Shown in pieces: positions 60,851 to 64,000 of a stretch of 64,000 nt of DNA. The notes beneath the pieces are model-generated. The model searched no databases and was not told where the DNA came from. It was given only the letters and a program-made list of their open reading frames with translations. The stretch's first letter is position 1, and each line of letters opens with the position of its first letter. The stretch spans positions 1-64,000 of the forward strand of contig CANGFO010000005.1 in the NCBI GenBank assembly GCA_947453195.1, read 5' to 3'. Origin of the DNA: Flavobacteriaceae bacterium (GTDB lineage: Bacteria; Bacteroidota; Bacteroidia; Flavobacteriales; Flavobacteriaceae). Position numbers and translations under genes: made by a program.

Positions 60851-61555
60851 ATGAAGCTTGAAAGACTGGATTGGGATAGTACTTTTTTTAATTACGACAT
60901 AGGTAGTGTAGTAGTTAATGAAAATCAGTCTCTTGCTATTTCTGATTTTCTTTTAAATAGTATAGGTTATAAGCTGGTTTATATCTTTTCAAAATTAAGT
61001 TTGTCTAATGAATTATTTAAATTAGTAGATGAAAAAGTCGTTTTACATCAAGAATTAAGTCAAATAAAATTTGATTTTTCTTCCGATTTTTTCACCATTA
61101 CCTCATTTGATAAATCTAACCACAATAAACAAGAATTAGAAAAATTAGCTCTTGAAAGTGGTATATTTTCTAGATTTAATGTTGATGAAAATTTTAAATC
61201 AGGTGAATTTAAAAAATTATATTTAGAATGGATAGCACTTTCTATAGAAGGAAAATTAGCCTTTGATATACTAATTGCTATCGATAATAATGAAAGTATT
61301 ATTGGTTTTATTACACTTAATAAAAAAAGTGAAAGCCTTGTAGATATTGGTTTAGTAGCTGTTTCAGATGGATTTAGGGGAAAGGGAATAGGCAAAAAAC
61401 TGATGCAATATGCGCTAACTAAATCTTATGAATTGGGCTACAAAGAAATACAAGTTGTTACCCAATCAAATAATATAAGTGCAATGAAATTATATGAATC
61501 TGTAGGATTTAATATTAAAGAAAAAACATTTGTTTATCACTATTGGAATTTATGA
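60851..61555 (+). CDS. GNAT acetyltransferase, WecD-like (dTDP-4-amino-4,6-dideoxygalactose N-acetyltransferase)
   Basis: A 234-residue protein with an N-terminal WecD-type domain (LERLDWDSTFFNYDIGSVVV, the WDSxFF opening typical of the family) and a C-terminal GNAT domain (VDIGLVAVSDGFRGKGIGKKLMQYALTKSYELGYKEIQVVTQSNNISAMKLYESVGF) with the acetyl-CoA loop RGKGIG. The next two genes encode WecE- and WecF-like proteins, so it most likely acetylates dTDP-Fuc4N to dTDP-Fuc4NAc. Its stop overlaps the wecE start (ATGA). Confidence 0.8.
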   Translation: MKLERLDWDSTFFNYDIGSVVVNENQSLAISDFLLNSIGYKLVYIFSKLSLSNELFKLVDEKVVLHQELSQIKFDFSSDFFTITSFDKSNHNKQELEKLALESGIFSRFNVDENFKSGEFKKLYLEWIALSIEGKLAFDILIAIDNNESIIGFITLNKKSESLVDIGLVAVSDGFRGKGIGKKLMQYALTKSYELGYKEIQVVTQSNNISAMKLYESVGFNIKEKTFVYHYWNL

Positions 61556-62679
61556 TACCATTCAATAAACCTTATTTATCCGGAAAGGAAACTTTTTATA
61601 TAGAAGACGCTGTAGGTAGTGGGAAAATTTCTGGAAACGGAAAATACACTAAATTGTGTCAAGATTATTTTGAAAGTAAATACGCTTTCAAAAAATGTTT
61701 GCTGACAACTTCCTGTACCGATGCGTTAGAAATGTGTGCTATTCTTGCAAATATTGAAAAGGATGATGAAATAATCATACCAAGTTACACATTTGTTTCT
61801 ACTGCCTTGGCATTTGTTAGGCAGGGAGCTAAAATAATTTTTGCAGATTCTAATTCAGAAAATCCCAACATTGATGTAGCAAAAATCGAATCCTTAATTA
61901 CCGAAAAAACCAAAGCGATTGTTCCCGTTCATTATGCAGGAATTGCTTGTGATATGGAAGGTATAATGAATTTGGCAACAAAATATAATTTGTTGGTTAT
62001 CGAAGATGCGGCACAAGCCATAGATAGCTATTTCATTTTTAAAGATGGTACCAAAAAAGCGTTAGGATCTATTGGCCATTTGGCAGCTTTTTCATTCCAT
62101 GAAACTAAAAATATTATTTCTGGAGAAGGAGGGATGTTGGCAATTAACGATGCAAAATTCATCCACAGAGCCGAAATAATTTGGGAAAAAGGAACCAATA
62201 GAGCCGAATTTTTTAGAGGTGAAATAAATAAATACGGTTGGGTTGATACCGGATCTTCTTTTTTACCATCAGAAATAATTTCTGCTTTTTTATGGGCACA
62301 ACTGGAACAGTTGGATTTTATTCAAAATAGGAGAAAAGAGCTGTGGAATTTATATTATAAATTACTAAAACCCCATGAGAATTTAGGATTTAAGATTGTT
62401 GAAATCCCTAATTTTGCTACCAATAATGCTCATATGTTTTTTATTGTCTTTGATAGTTTAGAAAAAAGAACGAAATGTATTGAAAAGCTAAAAAACAATA
62501 GCGTTATGGCGGTTTTCCACTATTTAAGTTTACATAAAAGTGATTATTACAAAGATAAATATTCTGGCGAAGAACTTATTTGGAGTGATCATTATACCGA
62601 TAGATTGCTGCGATTGCCAATGTATTTTGAATTGACTGAGTCAGACATTAATAAAATTGTTACTTTAATAACTGAATAA
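61552..62679 (+). CDS. wecE: dTDP-4-amino-4,6-dideoxygalactose transaminase (WecE/RffA)
   Basis: ATG 61552 overlaps the upstream TGA by the classic ATGA. The track's TTG at 61543 is less likely. The 375-residue PLP enzyme belongs to the DegT/DnrJ/EryC1 family. MIPFNKPYLSGKETFYIEDAVGSGKISGNGKYTKLCQDYFE is typical of WecE, IIIPSYTFVSTALAFVRQGAKIIFADS is the family core, VIEDAAQAI the PLP phosphate region, and K186 in FHETKNIISGEGG the Schiff-base lysine. It aminates dTDP-4-keto-6-deoxyglucose. Confidence 0.9.
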   Translation: MIPFNKPYLSGKETFYIEDAVGSGKISGNGKYTKLCQDYFESKYAFKKCLLTTSCTDALEMCAILANIEKDDEIIIPSYTFVSTALAFVRQGAKIIFADSNSENPNIDVAKIESLITEKTKAIVPVHYAGIACDMEGIMNLATKYNLLVIEDAAQAIDSYFIFKDGTKKALGSIGHLAAFSFHETKNIISGEGGMLAINDAKFIHRAEIIWEKGTNRAEFFRGEINKYGWVDTGSSFLPSEIISAFLWAQLEQLDFIQNRRKELWNLYYKLLKPHENLGFKIVEIPNFATNNAHMFFIVFDSLEKRTKCIEKLKNNSVMAVFHYLSLHKSDYYKDKYSGEELIWSDHYTDRLLRLPMYFELTESDINKIVTLITE

Positions 62680-62682
62680 TTT

Positions 62683-63861
62683 ATGAATTATCATATCATG
62701 ATTGACGATAAGTTCATAGATGGATTTATTGATGACGCCGAAAAAGTTTCCCCTAGTAGCACTAATGTTTATTTTGTTAATGGGAAAAAAGAGGATTCAA
62801 GATATGTTAAGAATGCAATTGCGAAATGGATACGTTTTAGTGATCAAGAATTCCTATCGATTATTAAAAATGCAACTAAAAATGATAAAGTAATTGTTCA
62901 TTGGTATGATTTAAAAACTGGTCAATTTCTTTTAGAAAATTTGCAAAGTGAAGTGCCATTATATGTTGCCCTATGGGGAGGCGAATTTTATGAAGACCCA
63001 TATTTATACCATATGGATTGGATTCATGATAAATTGACTTTAGATTTTGTGAAAAGCAACAATATTGTTCCTGATAAATACAATAGAAGACCCCATTTGT
63101 TTTTTAAGAAAATTTGGTTAAAACTGAATTACAAGTCAAAAGCTAAAAAGCAATTTGAAGAAAAAATAAAAACAATAAAAAGAATCGATAAATTATTGTT
63201 ACCTAAAAATAACGAATATGAAGTTGAACTGATTAAAAAAATATACGGACTTGAAAAATTAGATTTTGCTGATTTTAATTATGATCAAAATGTAGATTTG
63301 GCCAGTGTTAATGCAATAGAAAATTCATCAGTTAATAAAGATGAAATAGTCATACAAATTGGTAATTCGGCAACAGAAAGTAACAACCATGCCGACGCAT
63401 TATTTTTATTAAGTAAGTTTAAATCCAACACGATTAAGTTGGTTTTACCAATGGCTTATGGCAATGTAAAATACAGTTCATTTGTAAAAAAGCACGGTGC
63501 ATTTTTTTTTAATACTAAGATCGAGTATGTTGAGAATTTTGTTCCAAGGGCCGAATACATTACTAAGTTAAAGGAAACAAATGTATGCATAATGTATCAT
63601 AATAGACAACAAGCATTCGGAAACTGTATTCCGCTTTTAATGCTTGGGAAGAAATTATTTTTGAAGAAAGAAAATTCACTTTTTGTGTTTTTTCAATCAA
63701 TTGGAGTGACTGTTTTTGATGCAAATGAGATTGATACTATGAGTTTTGAAGAATTTTGCAAACCGTTAGCAGAAAATCAAAAAAATCAGAATAAAATTAT
63801 ACTACAAGGATTGTTTTCAGAAGAAAAACGATTGCAATATTTAAGAGAAATAGTAAATTAA
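62683..63861 (+). CDS. Fuc4NAc transferase-like glycosyltransferase (GT56, WecF-like)
   Basis: A 392-residue protein starting 3 bases after wecE. YHIMIDDKFIDGFIDDAEK and VIVHWYDLKTGQFLLENLQSEVPLYVALWGGEFYEDP are the WecF-type N-terminal parts. IVIQIGNSATESNNHADALFLLSKF and LVLPMAYGNVKYSSFVKKHG are the donor-binding halves, and NVCIMYHNRQQAFGNCIPLLMLGKKLF is conserved in the family. It would transfer Fuc4NAc from dTDP-Fuc4NAc to an undecaprenyl-linked acceptor. The acceptor sugar here is unknown and need not match enterobacterial common antigen. Confidence 0.8.
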   Translation: MNYHIMIDDKFIDGFIDDAEKVSPSSTNVYFVNGKKEDSRYVKNAIAKWIRFSDQEFLSIIKNATKNDKVIVHWYDLKTGQFLLENLQSEVPLYVALWGGEFYEDPYLYHMDWIHDKLTLDFVKSNNIVPDKYNRRPHLFFKKIWLKLNYKSKAKKQFEEKIKTIKRIDKLLLPKNNEYEVELIKKIYGLEKLDFADFNYDQNVDLASVNAIENSSVNKDEIVIQIGNSATESNNHADALFLLSKFKSNTIKLVLPMAYGNVKYSSFVKKHGAFFFNTKIEYVENFVPRAEYITKLKETNVCIMYHNRQQAFGNCIPLLMLGKKLFLKKENSLFVFFQSIGVTVFDANEIDTMSFEEFCKPLAENQKNQNKIILQGLFSEEKRLQYLREIVN

Positions 63862-63865
63862 AGAT

Positions 63866-64000
63866 ATGAAATTAGCACCAATTGTATTATTTACTTATAA
63901 TAGACCTAAACATACCCAAAACGTATTGAATTCATTAGCCAATTGCAATGAAGCTAAAGACAGTGTATTGTATGTGTTTTGTGATGGTGCCAAAGCAAAT
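63866..64000 (+). CDS. Glycosyltransferase, 5' end only (cut by window)
   Basis: An ORF not in the track: ATG 63866, 4 bases after the GT56 stop, open to the window end (45 codons). It encodes MKLAPIVLFTYNRPKHTQNVLNSLANCNEAKDSVLYVFCDGAKAN, the start of a GT-A fold glycosyltransferase of the family-2 type. Probably the next step in the same polysaccharide cluster. Confidence 0.75.
   Translation, partial: MKLAPIVLFTYNRPKHTQNVLNSLANCNEAKDSVLYVFCDGAKAN

Noticed and set aside
1-64000. Phage, plasmid, defence island or toxin-antitoxin modules
   Set aside because: No integrase, recombinase, structural phage gene, restriction, CRISPR-Cas or toxin-antitoxin pair was recognised on either strand.

Overview
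The window is chromosomal DNA from a member of the Bacteroidota, most likely a Flavobacterium-like Flavobacteriaceae species. It is very AT-rich. Two secreted proteins carry C-terminal type IX secretion (T9SS) sorting domains. Many genes are preceded by the Bacteroidota -7 promoter element TAnnTTTG and lack Shine-Dalgarno sequences. It holds a SusR-like triple-tyrosine regulator, SusB-type GH97, a Bacteroidota-type tmRNA (tag GEGNYALAA) and many Flavobacteriaceae-type orphan lipoproteins. No SusC/SusD pair, tRNA, rRNA, IS element or CRISPR array was seen.

Region 1 (1-17992) is most of a polysaccharide utilisation locus, best read as one for laminarin or another beta-1,3-glucan. In order it has: the 3' part of a repeat-rich T9SS-exported carbohydrate-binding protein; a membrane-spanning one-component regulator; a clan-A glycosidase fused to an outer-membrane-barrel-like domain; a surface glycan-binding lipoprotein; a GH16 lipoprotein; a large cytoplasmic GH94/GH149-like phosphorylase; a GPH-family sugar symporter; and a second, T9SS-exported GH16 enzyme. 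The implied flow is extracellular endo-cleavage, surface capture, import of oligosaccharides, then phosphorolysis to glucose-1-phosphate. SusC/SusD are presumably upstream of the window.

Region 2 (18000-36700) is mostly housekeeping and conserved flavobacterial genes: an ECF sigma factor with a 47-aa microprotein behind it, nth, bcp, an AraC regulator, a conserved 490-aa protein of unknown function, an MBL-fold hydrolase, lipoproteins, an esterase, a dihydroorotase homologue without its metal-binding histidines, a BatA/VWA protein, a DEAD-box helicase, an Omp85-like protein, a nucleoid-associated protein, a frameshifted four-helix-bundle gene and yaaA.

Region 3 (35000-45000) holds a TetR-TolC-HlyD-DHA2 efflux operon with twin palindromic operators, a PabA/TrpG amidotransferase, a MarR-nitroreductase-YceI operon, a rhodanese, ssrA (tmRNA) and a serine hydrolase.

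Region 4 (45000-60740) has an alanine/saccharopine dehydrogenase-like gene, a GH97-sugar transporter pair for alpha-glucosides with palindromes at its promoter, an M28 peptidase, kdsA, a YeeE/YedE two-part sulfur transporter with an HMA-domain protein, clpS-prmA, a CDP-alcohol phosphatidyltransferase, ctaA, a CCA-adding-type enzyme and a Sua5/YrdC protein.

Region 5 (60850-64000) opens a surface polysaccharide cluster: a WecD-like acetyltransferase, WecE aminotransferase and WecF-like fucosaminyltransferase, which together make and transfer dTDP-Fuc4NAc, followed by the start of a further glycosyltransferase.
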